From Sophora flavescens (lineage: Eukaryota; Streptophyta; Magnoliopsida; Fabales; Fabaceae), in assembly GCA_030762895.1 (NCBI GenBank), contig CM061070.1:33631652-33695651 (forward strand): a stretch of 64,000 bases of DNA, in the 5' to 3' direction. The translations under genes and the position numbers were made by a program. Below are positions 48,409 to 59,294 of this stretch, one piece after another (position 1 is the first letter of the stretch; every line of letters starts with the position of its first letter). The notes beneath the pieces were generated by a model. That model had not been told where the DNA came from, searched no databases, and saw only the letters and a program-made list of their open reading frames with translations.

Positions 48409-49689
48409 TGATCAGCCTCTGGCTCATCTAGTTTTATGGCTAGTATGACCAGGGTTTTGTGCAAATTATATCCTATTTTCACCCAAATTAGATTAGATTA
48501 TCCTCAAGCAAGGTTTTGAGTCTCTAAAGTAGTTTTAGGTTAATTTAGCTAGTTTTGAGTCAAAATAATGCACTTATAGTTAATTCCTTGTTTTCAGGTT
48601 AAGTAGAAGTTGAGGAAATAAAGAAACAGGGGATTCGCCTTGCGAGAGTTGTCTCGCCTCGCGAACCTGAAAGCCAGCAGAACAGTGAAAATGTCATCCT
48701 CTCTGGTTCGCCCCGCGACTACTCTTCTCGCCTTGCGACCCTGAAGGCTGACTGTTCCAGAAATTTGCAAGGTCTCTGGTTCGCCCCGCGAATCCATCTC
48801 TCGCCCCGCGAGCCTGGAAGTCAGAAAGCATCACGGTTAGGCCCTGATGGCCATAACGGGCGTAAGAAGAAGACTCCTCAGTTCCTCGCCTCGCGAGCGA
48901 GTACTTCGCCCCGCGAGAATATCAAGCGTTGCTGACTTTTCTCAATATTGCCTCGCGAAGGTGTGCTCGCCTCGTGAGCTAGCTGAATCCAGAATTTGTA
49001 TAAATTGCTGTTATGAACAAATTGAAAAGACTTTTGCTTCTCCATAGTTTTTGATATTTTTTTCTGTGTGTTTCGTTATTGTCATGGAGAACTAATTTCT
49101 TAGATTAATATACTGTATGAGAATTCCATATACTTGAGGTTTTGTAATTCCTACTTTACTTGCTTTTCCCTTTTCAATACGGTATTATACATTTCTGTTT
49201 GTTATTTCAGGAGTGTATAGTATTGTATTGATTTGTTTCAGTGATGTTATGTTCCTATACTTAATCGCGTTTGTTATTTCACGTGTGTTCATTCATGTTC
49301 GTTAGTTCATGAGGGCTTAACCCCGTTTGTTATTTCGGGAATAGGAACATATATCCGTAGTAGCGATTACGTTGTTAGTTGTTGCTACAACTGAAAGGGG
49401 ATTAGAATCTGCTTAGGGCTTGGAATTACATGAACCGATGATAGTTGGAAATTCGAGAACAGTAGATTAATCGTATTTTGCTACTTGATAATCTCTTTGA
49501 ATTGCCTTGTTTTCATTGCTTTGTTTTCTTATTTGCATCCCAATCCAAACCACCCCCCTCCCCCCAAAACTGATTTTTGTGAAAAATAACACTTTAAGAG
49601 TCCTTGTGAGACGACATCCGAGTTGTCGCCCTAAACTACAGTTTTTATAACCCGCTCGTTCTTTTTGGCGCGTGGCGACAGCGCGACCA
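48409..49689 (+). repeat. 3' LTR of Athila D
   Basis: 1281 bp. TATA at 48999-49005. Ends GCGACAGCGCGACCA. Confidence 0.95.
48633..48980 (+). repeat. Palindrome array in the 3' LTR of D
   Basis: Same blocks as 40378-40703 plus one additional TTGCGAGAGTTGTCTCGCC pair at the left. Includes the B-type unit near 48829-48850. Confidence 0.87.
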
Positions 49690-51976
49690 TGTTGTCTTGC
49701 AAACCCTTAAGGAAAAGCAGTTGTACGCTAAGTTGTCTAAGTGTTAGTTCTGGTTAGAGGAAGTAAGCTTCTTAAGACATGTCATCTCTAAGGGTGGCAT
49801 AGCAGTGGACCCAGCTAAAGTTGATACGGTGCTCCAGTGGGAAGCACCGAAGTCTGTAACCGAGATTAGGAGTTTCTTAGGGTTAGCCGGGTATTATAGG
49901 CGGTTCATAGAAGGTTTCTCCAAGATTGCTTTACCCTTAACCCGTCTCACCAAGAAGGGGCAGTTGTTTGTGTGGGACTCTAAGTGTGAAAAGAGTTTCC
50001 AAACCCTTAAGGATAGGATGACATCAACACCAGTGTTAATTTTACCAGATCCTAGTGAACCCTTTGTAGTTTACTGCGATGCTTCTAAGCAATGGTTAGG
50101 TAGTGTGTTGATGCAGAATGGTAAGGTAGTTGCTTATGCTTCTAGGCAGTTGAAATGAACTACCCTAAACCATGAGAAGAACTACCCTACCCACGACCTA
50201 GAGCAAGGAGCTGTGGTATTTGCCTTAAAGATCTGGAGGCATTACCTTTATGGAGCGAGGTTTGAGGTTTTTAGTGATCATAAGAGTTTGAGGTATCTTT
50301 TTGATCAAAAGGAGTTGAATATGAGGCAGCGTAGGTGGATGGAGTTCTTAAAGGATTATGACTTCGAGCTAACCTATCACCCAGGGAAGGCCAATGTGGT
50401 GGCCGATTCCCTAAGTAGGAAAACCTTACACGTCTCCGCTTTGATTTTCATGGAGATGGATCTGATAGAAGAGTTTAGAGACCTTAGTCTAGCTTGTGAG
50501 TTTAACCCTAAGAGTATTAGGCTTGGAACCTTGAAGGTAACCAACAGCTTGATGGATCAGATTAGAGAGGGTCAGAAGTTAGACAAGTTTCTTTTAGACC
50601 AGCGAGAGTTGCTTGCTCAGGGTAGAGACCTTAGTTTCAAGGATGGAAGTGATGGGGTCTTGAGGTTTAAAGATAGAGTGTGCATACCGGATGTCCCTGA
50701 GCTTAGGAAGTTGATCCTTGAGGAAGGACATAGGAGTGGACTAAGTGTGCACCCAGGTGCCACCAGGATGTATCAGAACCTTAAGAGGATGTTTTGGTGG
50801 CCTAGGATGAAAAAGGATGTGGCTGAGTTCGTGTATGCGTGCTTAGTTTGTCAGAAGGCTAAGATAGGGCACCAGAAGCCATCAGGTAAGTTATAACCTT
50901 TGAGTATCCCAGAATGGAAATAGGATAGCATCTCCTTGGATTTTGTGTCTGGACTCCCTAGGACTCCAGCTGGTTTTGAGGCTATATGGGTTGTTGTGGA
51001 TAGATTGACTAAGTCTGCCCATTTCATTCCTATGAACATGGAATATCCTTTAGAGAAGTTGGCTAAGCTGTACAGCAAGGAGACAGTTAGACTTCATGGT
51101 GTACCCTCTAGCATAATATTAGATAGAGACCCGAGGTTTACCTTCAGGTTCCAGGAGAGTTTGCGGCATACTTTAGGGACAAAGCTTAGGCTTAGTTCAG
51201 CTTACCACCCACAGACTGATGGGCAGTCTGAGAGGATCGTCCAGTCCTTAGAGGACTTGTTGAGAGCTTGTGTGCTAGAGCAGTCTAGTAGTTGGGACAA
51301 GTTTTTGTCCCTGATAGAGTTCACCTACAACAACAGCTTCCATTCCATCATTGGGATGGCTCCTTATGAGGCTCTTTATGGGAGGAGATGTAGGACACCC
51401 TTGTGTTGGAATGAACCCAGTGATAGTGTGGTGCTAGGACCAGAAATAGTCCAGGAAACAACAGGAAAGATCAGGATGGTTCAGGAAAAGATGAGGGTGG
51501 CCCAGAGTAGGCAAAAGAGCTATCATGACAAAAGGAGGAAGGCGCTCAAATTCTAGGAAGGCGATCATGTGTTCTTGAGAGTTACTCCAATGACTGGGGT
51601 TGGTAGAGTCATGAAGGCGAGGAAACTTACTCTGAGGTTCATTGGTCCTTACCAGATCCTTAAAAGAGTCAGCGAAGTAGCCTACCAGATAACCTTACCA
51701 CCGTTCTTGTCCAACCTTCATAATGTTTTTCATGTGTCTCAACTCAGAAAGTATATTCATGACCCTAGTCACGTGATAGTACCCGACGAGATACAGTTGA
51801 AAGAGAACTTGACGTTTAAGGTGTTACCCCTTCGAATCGAGGATAGGCGGGTGAAGCAGCTAAGAGGCAAAGAGATTCTTTTGGTCAAAGTAGTTTGGAG
51901 TGGGGCTACTGAGGAAAGTGCTACCTGGGAGCTGGAGTGCAAGATGATGGAAGCGTACCCGCACCTTTTCGCTTGA
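49690..51976 (+). pseudogene. Element E pol, second part: RT end, RNase H, integrase, chromodomain-like tail
   Basis: It resumes the E reading after Athila D (TLKEKQLYAKLSKC). The RT thumb has RSFLGLAGYYRRFIEGFSKI. RNase H keeps VYCDASKQWLGSVL and FEVFSDHKSLRYLF, then YHPGKANVVADSLSR. Integrase has its zinc finger (HRSGLSVHPG...CLVCQ) and core (LDFVSGLPR; LDRDPRFT; SAYHPQTDGQSER). The C-terminal part (RKLTLRFIGPYQIL) and a chromodomain-like end (ATWELECKMMEAYPHLF) close it. The reading frame is kept, but stops occur at about 49746, 50156, 50894, 50921 and 51554. Confidence 0.93.
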
Positions 51977-52022
51977 GGTACGTAGGAATTTCGAGGACGA
52001 AATTTTTATATGGGGGTGGAAT

Positions 52023-53142
52023 TGTAACACCCTGCTTTTCGTTAAGTGCTTTTATAAAGCTTGTTTAGTTGTTTAAGTTTGTTTTGTCCAGTTAGAGTTG
52101 TTGGCCAAGGGCTTAGTGGGCACGACCGTGCTCAAGTGCGGACCGCGTCTCGCTGACGCTAAGTGCAGCATGCCCGTGTTTGCTGAGGATCACGACCGTG
52201 CTTCGTGAACAGCTTATATATTGGCACAGAAATCGAGGGTTACATTTTAACCCTATTTTTGGTGGCTACTACTACCCTAGTGCGGACAGAGCAGTTTTAT
52301 TCCCTATTTCCATCAAACTCAATCAGTTTCTTGAGTATTAGAGACCTTTGGGGAACTTTGTTTCATATGTGCTTGATATATAGGTAAAGCCTTTCCTTTC
52401 TGTGATTTCCTTTCATTACCTTGTTTGGAAACTGAGTTAGTTATTTTTGTTTGACCAAGGCATGGAAGGTTAGCTGAGCCGCTTTGGGAATCGTGACCAG
52501 TTTGACCGTTAGAGCATTGAGGAACCATCAATCCAGGTATGGGGAGAAGGGTAGTGTATTCATTAGGCAGTGGGGGTAGTTTAAGGCAAAAAGGATTCTC
52601 ATGACACCTGTTTGTCATATGTGAAAGTATGATTAAATATGTTAAATTGATTTTGTGATAACATGTTCTCGGCTGCTTAGTATGTTATTTCATATGCTTA
52701 TGTTCATGATATATGTCACCTGATGTTTATGTTGATTATCTTGGTATGAACATGATGCTATATTGATAGTTGTTGTGGTATGATATTGGTTGAATGATTG
52801 GTGTTAATGTTGAGTTCCGATGATGAGTTTTTACCCAAAGATATGTTGTTAAATGACCTTGGATTAAAGGATTAATCTTCCTTAAAAACTGGTTAAAATA
52901 TGTGTTTGAACTCTGCCCAGAACAGTACTGTCGTGCATTGAGCACGGTCGTGATGAACAGGGAGTATGCTCATGCTCCCAGCTTGAATTCTGGAAAATGG
53001 CCTTGCATTAAGCACGATCGTGCAGCAGAGGAACACGGCCGTGCAGCTGAGCACGGTCGTGACTAAAAGGAAGCACGACCGTGCTCCACTTCCATGGCAG
53101 CACGCCCGTGCTGGGGTTAAGTACGCCCGTGCTCACCCCACT
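52023..53142 (+). repeat. Truncated 3' LTR of element E
   Basis: Begins TGTAACACCC like the 5' LTR and follows it until the second palindrome array, where homology ends at about 53142. The distal half is missing. It lacks about 150 bp of the upstream array; TATA motif near 52212-52218. Confidence 0.9.
52938..53135 (+). repeat. Second palindrome array, element E 3' LTR
   Basis: Units AGCACGGTCGTG, AGCACGATCGTGC, AACACGGCCGTGC, AGCACGACCGTGCTCC, AGCACGCCCGTGCTGG and GTACGCCCGTGCTC. It has more units than the 5' LTR, and the LTR breakpoint lies at its end. Confidence 0.88.
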
Positions 53143-54179
53143 GTTGTTGAAGATGACACATTAGGCTACAACTTTCATGAAGATGACTTAGTCAAATTAT
53201 GTCGTTTGGATGATGTAAATTGCTTTGGAAAGTCAGTCTCGGATCCTGAAGTAAATTGGACCTAACTCACTCATTTGAGGTTCAATTGGAGCAATTTTGG
53301 TGGCCACTTGAAGCTTGGCCAAATGGGCACGTTTGGGATTAGTTAATTTTTTAATTTAGGGTGTTTTATAATGAGAAACAGCGCAGAACAGCAGGGATAC
53401 TAAAATAGCTACCTTTTCTTCTTCTTCTTCTTCTCTAGGTTTTGGTATGTTCTTGCTCATGGATTTTTGTTTTCTAAGTTGTTTCTCCACAACAAAGGAG
53501 AGCTAAACTCCTTAAACCAGTCCTTGGGTTGACATTCATCTGGGTTTGATTCTGAAATCTTGTTCTATTTGCTTAATCATATGTTATTTTGTTTTTCATG
53601 TTCTTCCTATCTTTGATTCTTGATTCTATATTTGTTTGCTTAAATGAGTTGGAATCTTGAATTTATGTATTAGTGGCTTCATTAGTTCATATTTAAAGAG
53701 GGAAAAACAGAATCTAGATGATTTCATTGAAGGTGTTTGATGAAATGTCTAGCTTGATTGAATTTCAGTTTTCATGTTTAATTTCGGATTTAATGGATGC
53801 TTAATTCGTTTGCCTTAATTAATTAAACTCTAGATACATTTCTAGTAGGAAATTCATGGGTTCCATTTAGGCTTCTATTTGGAATTCGAAATCAAGGGCT
53901 TAATTAACATTTGTATGTTCTCTTGTGATTAAGGATGAATCAAACCCGGTAACTGTCATTGCCTTGGATTGGTTGTTTTTACGTAACTGTTTCAGATTTT
54001 AATTAGTCTTTGTCTTGTTAATTTTCGTTCTTATAAACACCCCCCGACCTTTAAATTTGCTTGATTAACATTGATTGAATTTCTGAGTTGGCCCATTGAG
54101 AGACGATTCGGGTTGACATCCTTGCTACAAGTAGGGTTTAATTCAAATATATTAATTTTGGTGGGTTCGGCACCCGTCA
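53143..54179 (+). repeat. LTR-like sequence of an unassigned element
   Basis: Starts near TGTTGTTGAAGATGAC and ends GGTTCGGCACCCGTCA. It has a TATA-like TTTATAATG near 53367 and a CT-rich run. The 3' end resembles the fragment at 34851 in inverse orientation. No palindrome array is visible. No primer site follows at 54180, so it may be a fragment. Confidence 0.45.
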
Positions 54180-54188
54180 TCCAACGAA

Positions 54189-54380
54189 ACACTATAGTAG
54201 TTCACACCAAAATGCGCATCCACGAAACGGTATTGATATGCATTCATAATAAAGATAGCGATGACTTAAAAATGCGCTATCTTAGTTTTCAAAAAACAAT
54301 ACCACGATCTGAATAAAGCGTTGTCATAGTTTGTACTACGATAACGTTTTAAAAACAAATGTTGTCTATTATCCACCTTT
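54189..54380. mobile_element. CACTA-like transposon end fragment
   Basis: Begins CACTATAGTAG. It contains short repeated motifs (ATGCGCATCC, AATGCGCTATCTTAG, AAAGCGTTGTCATAG, ATAACGTTTT) typical of CACTA subterminal repeats. The other end is not found; it is truncated near the start of element F. Confidence 0.45.
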
Positions 54381-54387
54381 TTTTTAA

Positions 54388-55642
54388 TTGGTTAAATCAA
54401 ACTGCCATATAAAAAGTAATAAATCACAAGTAAAAGGGAGGAAGTGCTATAAATGTGGAGACCTGAACCATTTGACCAATGTTTGCCCATTAAGAGGAAT
54501 GAAGTGCTTCAACTATGATCGACTGGGGTACTTGGAAAAAGATTGTAAGGCACCAAAGCGGGAACCTACCGTCAACAGTGCAAGAGTCAATAAACCAACG
54601 ACTAGAGGGAGAGTTTTTACCATGAGTGGTACCGAAGCCTCGAACTCCAAAGATCTGATATAAGGTAGCTGTAACATAGCCGGTAACCTCTTAATTGTTC
54701 TTTTCAATTCGGGTGCGACGCATTCATTTATCACAGTGAATTGTGTGAAACTGTTAGAGTTACCTGTTTCTTCTTTGCCGTATGATTTGATTGTTTCAAC
54801 TCCTACTGCTGAACCTGTTACTGTTAATACGATGTGCTTGAACTGTCCTATTGTCATTCTGGATCTACACTTCCTTGTTGATCTGATCTGTTTACCCTTA
54901 GTGCAACTAGATGTAATTTTAGGCATGGATTGGTTATCTTCCAATCCTGTTCTTCTAGATTGTGCTCACAAAACCTTAGTTTTTCCTGATAGTGAGATTT
55001 CTGGATTTTTAACCACCAACCAAGTGAGAACTTTTTCGAAAGAAGAAGATCAGAGATACTTGCTTTTGACTAACCTAGAAGTCGAGTAGGAAGTCGATTT
55101 GAGTACCATACCTGTTGTGAAGGACTTTCCGGAGGTGTTTTCGAATGATGTACCAGGGTTACCACCAATAAGGGATATCGAATTCTTCATCGATCATGTT
55201 CCAAGAACCGGTCCGATATCGATTGCTCCATATCGGATGTCACCTACAGAACTTGTTGAATTGAAAGCTCAGCTGGAAGATCTGTTGTCAAAGCAGTTCA
55301 TAAGACCTAGCGTTTCTCCATGGGGAGCACCTGGTCTTTTAGTTCGAAAGAAGGACGGAGGTTCAAGACTCTGTGTGGATTATATACAACTTAACAAGGT
55401 AACGATTAAGAATAAGTACCCGTTGCCGCGCATAGATGATCTGATGGATCAATTGCAAGGAGCTGCTGTTTTCTCAAAGATAGATTTGAGGACGGGTTAC
55501 CACCAGATTAGGGTGAAGACTAAAGATATACCAAAGACAGCGTTTCGAACCCGTTATGGGCATTATGACTATCTTGTGATGCCTTTTGGAGTGACGAATG
55601 CACCTGCTGTCTTCATGGACTATATGAATCGGGTTTTTTGAC
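54388..55642 (+). pseudogene. Element F: gag zinc knuckles, protease and RT, first part
   Basis: Tekay/Del-like chromovirus lacking its 5' LTR and gag core. The first knuckle is intact (CYKCGDLNHLTNVC); the second has lost a cysteine (CFNYDRLGYLEKDC). The protease active site reads NSGATHSF, so the catalytic aspartate is asparagine. RT follows (FIRPSVSPWGAPGLLVRKKD; VMPFGVTNAPAVFMDYM) to 55642, where a solo LTR interrupts it. Frame is constant, with stops at 54661, 55087 and 55639. Confidence 0.92.
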
Positions 55643-55647
55643 CGTTT

Positions 55648-57030
55648 TGTTGACGGATCTAGACAAGTATACCTAGTCGTACCTAGTCGTACCCACGAGG
55701 ACTGTGACAAGTACTAGCACGTACCGAATCAATTACTATCTAAGCGTGTATTTGGATTGAAGGGAGCTCGATAGTAAATACCAAGCCCAACTAAGATTTA
55801 AACCTAAAACAAACAAAATAAGTGAAAAAGTTCTTTGAGCAATTTTGTCGAACACTTGGGAGGCAGTAAAAAGGATTCTTCAGTTATGAGAACGATGCTG
55901 GGATTAGGTTCACTAAACTTCATCCCCATGCAATGACATGACTAATAAACAGTTTCTACTTCAATTATGAAAATCAATCCACTAGATTACTCAAGTCCCG
56001 ATTCCTCGGATGACAAGAGCCTAAATCCACTAATAGACCCTAATTCCTTAGGTGGCCTAGATTAATGAATTTGCATTAAGATTAGGGATTACGTGATTAC
56101 TAGTAAACCAGACTCTATTCCTAGATGCAAGGGTTACTAGGTGTTTGATCTCAGTTCCAGTTCTAATACGAATTTTCCAATTGCATATCAAAACGCTAAT
56201 CGAGTCATGGGGGTGCTAGCCACAACAAGCATTAGGCATAGAAAATCAATCACTCATAAAGGAATAAAAACTGTATTACAAGATCAAATCATATACATGG
56301 GAATTCAGAGATAGCTACACCTAACCCCAACAATGGGAGTTTAGCTACTCATGATCATAGCCATTACAAAAGAAATAGAGATGAAAAAGAGAAGAGACTC
56401 CATAAAATCCTTGTGCAACTGCCCCTAGTTCAGAGAGTGTTTGAGGGTTTCCAAAATCTACTCTTCTTCTGTTCTGCTCGTGCTCCTTTATAGATCAGGA
56501 TTCGCGTCACGGCCGTGACGCTTTCTACCTTGGCGCGCATTCAAATATTGGAGCATCACGGCCGTGATGCTCATCACGGTCAGGCCGTGATAGCTTCTGC
56601 CTTCACCAAATGCTCTGTCACGGCCGTGATGGCTGTCACAGCTTGGCCGTGACAGATTCTGCCAAGAGGGGGTCTGGCTCCATTAACATGTCACGGCCAT
56701 GATGGGTATCACGGCTAGGCCGTGATGGCTTCTGACTTTTACCTTCTTTTCTCTCAATTATTGCTCGACCACGGCCGTGAGGGTCATCACGGCTAGGCCG
56801 TTATGGGCTCTGCCTGGGTCATTTTCTTCACTTTTTAAGCTCTGTCTTCATCCAATCTCCATCATGGATAATTTTGAGCATTTTTCCTTGAATTCCTGCA
56901 AAACAACACCAAGAAACCACTTCACCCATTCCAAGGGAAAAACTAACTAAAATCAAACAAACAATGCCTAATCTATATGAAAAATGCATGCAAAAGTGTA
57001 CAGGAAACATGATGTGAAATCACACCATCA
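55648..57030 (-). mobile_element. Solo LTR inserted in the RT of element F
   Basis: 1383 bp with TG...CA ends (TGTTGACGGATC on the left, CACACCATCA on the right) and a perfect CGTTT duplication (55643-55647, 57031-57035). Joining the flanks continues the RT reading. No internal region remains, so it arose by LTR-LTR recombination. The minus orientation is inferred from the TATA motif (CTATAAAG, minus strand, 56486-56493) lying next to the palindrome array, as in the Athila LTRs. Confidence 0.88.
56511..56805 (-). repeat. Palindrome array in the solo LTR
   Basis: Five or so ATCACGGCCGTGAT-type units, paired with ATCACGGCTAGGCCGTGAT-type units and TTCTG-containing spacers, the same class as in Athila B although the rest of the LTR differs. 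Adjacent to the TATA motif. Confidence 0.9.
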
Positions 57031-57035
57031 CGTTT

Positions 57036-59294
57036 CTTGATAAGTCTGTTGTCGTGTTTATCAATGACATCCTTATTTACTCTAAGAGTCATGAGGAACA
57101 TGAAGTACATCTGCGACAAGTTCTACAGATCTTATGCGAGAAGGAGTTGTATGCAAAACTCTCCAAGTGTGAGTTTTGGCTTGAAGAAGTGAAGTTCTTG
57201 GGGCACGTAATTTCTAAAGATGGGATTGCTGTAGATCCTGCTAAAGTGGAGGTAGTGCTTTCTTGGGAGAGACCTAGGACAGTAACAGAAAATCAAAGTT
57301 TTGTCGGTTTGGCTAGATACTACAGGAGATTTATCGAGGGATTCTCCAAGATTGTGGCGCCGTTGAGTCAACTTACAAGGAAGGACCAACCTTTTGTGTG
57401 GACTACAGAGTGTGAAGAAAGCTTCCAGACGATAAAGGAACGTTTGACAACTTCACCAGTGTAAATATTTCCTGAACCCAATGAACCTTACGAGGTGTAC
57501 TGTGATGCTTCGTATCAAGGTTTAGGTTGTGTATTAATGCAACACCGGAAGGTCGTAGCGTATGCGTCACGTCAACTGAAGACTCATGAGAAGAATTACC
57601 CGATGCATGATCTGGATTTAGATGTTGTGGTCTTTGCATTGAAGATATGGAGGCATCATCTGTATGGAGCTAAGTTCAATGTTTTCAGCGATCACAAAAG
57701 TCTGAAGTACCTGTTTGACCAGAAAGAACTCAATATGAGACAAAGATGGTGGATGGAATTTTTGAAAGATTATGTCTTTGCTTTACAGTATCATCCTGGG
57801 AAGGTGAACCTCGTGGCAGATGCTTTGAGCCGAAAAGCCATACATGTTTCAGCAATGATGGTGAAAGAGTTAGAGTTGATCGAGAAGTTCCGTGATCTCG
57901 ATTTGATGATGGAGATAAGCCCAAAGAGAATCAGTGTGGGGATGATTACGATCTCAAGTGGATTGATGGAAGAAATCAGAAAGCAACAAACTATCGATGT
58001 GTATCTTCAAGAGAAGAAAAGGGTTATGGAACAAGGAAAAGCCACAGAGTTTAGTGTGGGACCAGGTAACATCCTAAGGTGCAATGGACGAATCTGTGTA
58101 CCGGATAATCCTGAGATGAGGAAAATGATTCTCGAGGAATCACACAAGAGCAAACTGAGTATTCATCCTGGATCGACCAAGATGTATCAAGATCTAAAAT
58201 AGAGATTCTGGTGGCCAGGCATGAAGAAGCAAGTAGCAGAGTATGTGACATCTTGCCTGACTTGTCAGAAGGCAAGAGTGGAACATCAAGGACCCGGTGG
58301 AATGTTACAATCTCTGGATGTAAATGAATGGAAGTGGGATAGTATATCCATGGATTTTGTGGTAGGATTACCAAGGACTTCCAAAGGCTTTGATTCAATT
58401 TGGGTGGTTGTTAACAGGCTAACAAAGTCGGCACACTCTTACCTGTTAAGGCCAATTATATTGTGGAGATGCTAACCGAGGTGTATATCAGGAAGGTGAT
58501 TAGACTTCACGGAGTACCCTCTAGTATTGTCTCGGATCGAGATCCGAAGTTCACTTCGCGTTTCTGGGGAAGTTTACAGAAAGCTCTGGGGTGCCAAGTT
58601 GAGGTTAAGTTCAGCCTATCATCCACAAACTGATGGACAAACGGAAAGGACAATACAGACGTTAGAAGACTTGGTGAGAGCGTGTGTCCTAGATGATTGA
58701 GGAAGTTGGGATGATCTTTTGCCGCTCATTGAGTTCACGTACAACAATAGCTTTCACTCAAGGTGAAACAATGGAAAAGGTGAAACAAATCCGTGAAAGG
58801 ATGAAGGCTTCGCAGAGTAGACAGAAAGTTACTTTGATCGGAGAAGATGACCTCTTGAATTTCAGGAAGGCAAACATGTATTTATGAGAGTCACACCCAC
58901 GACCGGGGTAGGTAGAGTTATAAAATCCAGAAAACTCACTCCTAAATTTATCGGACCTTACCAAATTCTTCAATGTATCGGTCCAGTAGCCTATCAAATC
59001 TCTTTGCCACCTTTTCTTTCAAATATCCATGATGTCTTTCATGTCTCGCATCTAATAAAATACATTCCCGACCCTTCATATGTAATCGAGCCAGATATAG
59101 TACAATTAAAAGAAAACCTGTCATATGAGACTTCTCCCGTACGGATTGAGGATAGGAGGATTAAGCAACTCGGGGGAAAACAAATTCCCTTGGTTAAGGT
59201 TATTTTGGATGAGACAACTGGAGAAGCGACGTGGGAGACTGAAGACAAGATGAGATTGCAGTACCCTGATCTGTTTTCAGGTGCGCAATTTTGA
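57036..59294 (+). pseudogene. Element F pol, second part: RT, RNase H, integrase, chromodomain-like tail
   Basis: RT resumes; the catalytic loop reads FIND instead of FIDD. RNase H motifs YCDASYQGLGCVL and FNVFSDHKSLKYLF are present. The integrase zinc finger (HKSKLSIHPG...CLTCQ) and part of the core (MDFVVGLPR; SDRDPKFTSR) remain. Sequence between NNSFHS and ETMEKVKQIRERMK near 58757 is missing relative to E, a deletion of roughly 150 bp. The C-terminal part (RKLTPKFIGPYQIL; ATWETEDKMRLQYPDLF) ends at 59294. Stops at 57462 and 58200 and frame changes near 58450-58700. Confidence 0.92.

Larger units (their letters stand above)
40152..49689 (+). mobile_element. Athila-type Ty3/gypsy retrotransposon D (nested in E)
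   Basis: LTRs 40152-41392 and 48409-49689, starting TGATCAGCC and ending GACCA. Flanks are GGTTG and TGTTG (4 of 5 match); joining the flanks restores the host pol reading. The primer site is a perfect tRNA-Asp match. One gag-pol frame carries five nonsense codons. No env-like ORF. The LTRs differ mainly by small indels, so the insertion appears fairly recent. Confidence 0.95.
35453..53142 (+). mobile_element. Tekay/Del-like chromovirus E, split by Athila D
   Basis: 5' LTR 35453-37840, tRNA-Met primer site, gag, protease, RT, RNase H, integrase with chromodomain-like end, polypurine tract (TATGGGGGTGGAAT, 52010-52022) and a truncated 3' LTR from 52023. The pol reading resumes at 49690 after element D. 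Own internal length is about 4.6 kb, normal for the group. The right part of the 3' LTR is missing, so the outer duplication cannot be checked. Multiple stops, one frameshift and a lost RT catalytic aspartate make it inactive. Confidence 0.92.
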
